64,000 nucleotides of DNA, from positions 120,332-184,331 of the forward strand of contig CAAGCW010000003.1 in NCBI GenBank assembly GCA_900768435.1, in the 5' to 3' direction. Both the position numbers and the translations under genes were made by a program. Positions 63,961 to 64,000 of the stretch are shown one piece after another; positions within the stretch are counted from its first letter, which is position 1, and every line of letters begins with the position of its first letter. Origin of the DNA: an uncultured Collinsella sp. (GTDB lineage: Bacteria > Actinomycetota > Coriobacteriia > Coriobacteriales > Coriobacteriaceae). The notes below the pieces were generated by a model, which searched no databases, had not been told where the DNA came from, and was given only the letters and a program-made list of their open reading frames with translations.

Positions 63961-64000
63961 ATGAACGCTGAAGACCTGGTCATCACCTTCAAAAAGAACA
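63961..64000 (+). CDS. Start of an unidentified gene, cut by the window edge
   Basis: ATG with GGAG four bases upstream and a good promoter 30 nt back. Only MNAEDLVITFKKN is visible, too short for identification. Confidence 0.55.
   Translation, partial: MNAEDLVITFKKN

Overview
The window is a 64 kb piece of a GC-rich chromosome. Gene content points to a gut Coriobacteriia actinomycete, most likely Collinsella or a close relative. This is an inference from a twin-arginine surface protein with an LAxTG sorting signal, a fused MurT-GatD, type III glutamine synthetase, many ferredoxin-type proteins, a glycerol/alcohol dehydrogenase cluster and a MetH lacking its reactivation domain. No rRNA or species marker is present to prove it.

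Layout. 0-16 kb: a ribbon-helix-helix protein, tRNA-dihydrouridine synthase, a membrane protein, a large MacB/FtsX-type ABC fusion, and a three-gene redox operon (49-aa CXXC microprotein, polyferredoxin, thioredoxin lipoprotein) divergent from a two-component system. A 72-bp tail of a second guaA, a LuxR-type regulator and a 1455-aa surface protein follow. 16-25.7 kb: an XRE/membrane pair, a lipoprotein, a type IIA topoisomerase pair with a candidate LexA box upstream, and two regulator/enzyme divergons (MerR with CMD-cupin, HxlR with an NAD(P)-binding oxidoreductase).

25.7-34.5 kb is an accessory zone with broken genes: a TetR regulator, a three-methyltransferase cluster whose middle member has lost its core, an Abi/HEPN protein, a frameshifted TfoX-like gene, a frameshifted zinc-ribbon fragment beside an intact type A chloramphenicol acetyltransferase, a truncated RloC-like ATPase, an excisionase-like gene and a frameshifted DUF3800 gene. 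Base composition and decay fit repeated transfer, partly from Firmicutes-like donors.

34.6-64 kb is mostly core metabolism: guaA, asparaginase, YchF, a multi-cluster ferredoxin protein, three iron-type dehydrogenases, two tandem paralogous helical-repeat proteins leading into a single-chain MurT-GatD, tRNA-Glu, glutamine synthetase, a metF / reactivation-domain / metH methionine operon, UPF0210, a methyltransferase, YhbY and a large MalT-like BTAD regulator. A gene of unknown function is cut by the right edge.

Between genes there are many structured repeats: a family of CAAAG/CTTTG palindromes (four copies), a 235-bp MITE-like element with 39-nt ends, a 134-bp inverted repeat with perfect 32-nt arms, a duplicated tRNA-Glu tail, and a 97-bp repeat present twice in the accessory zone. 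Start sites were chosen mainly by ribosome-binding sites, so several genes are shorter than their longest reading frame.
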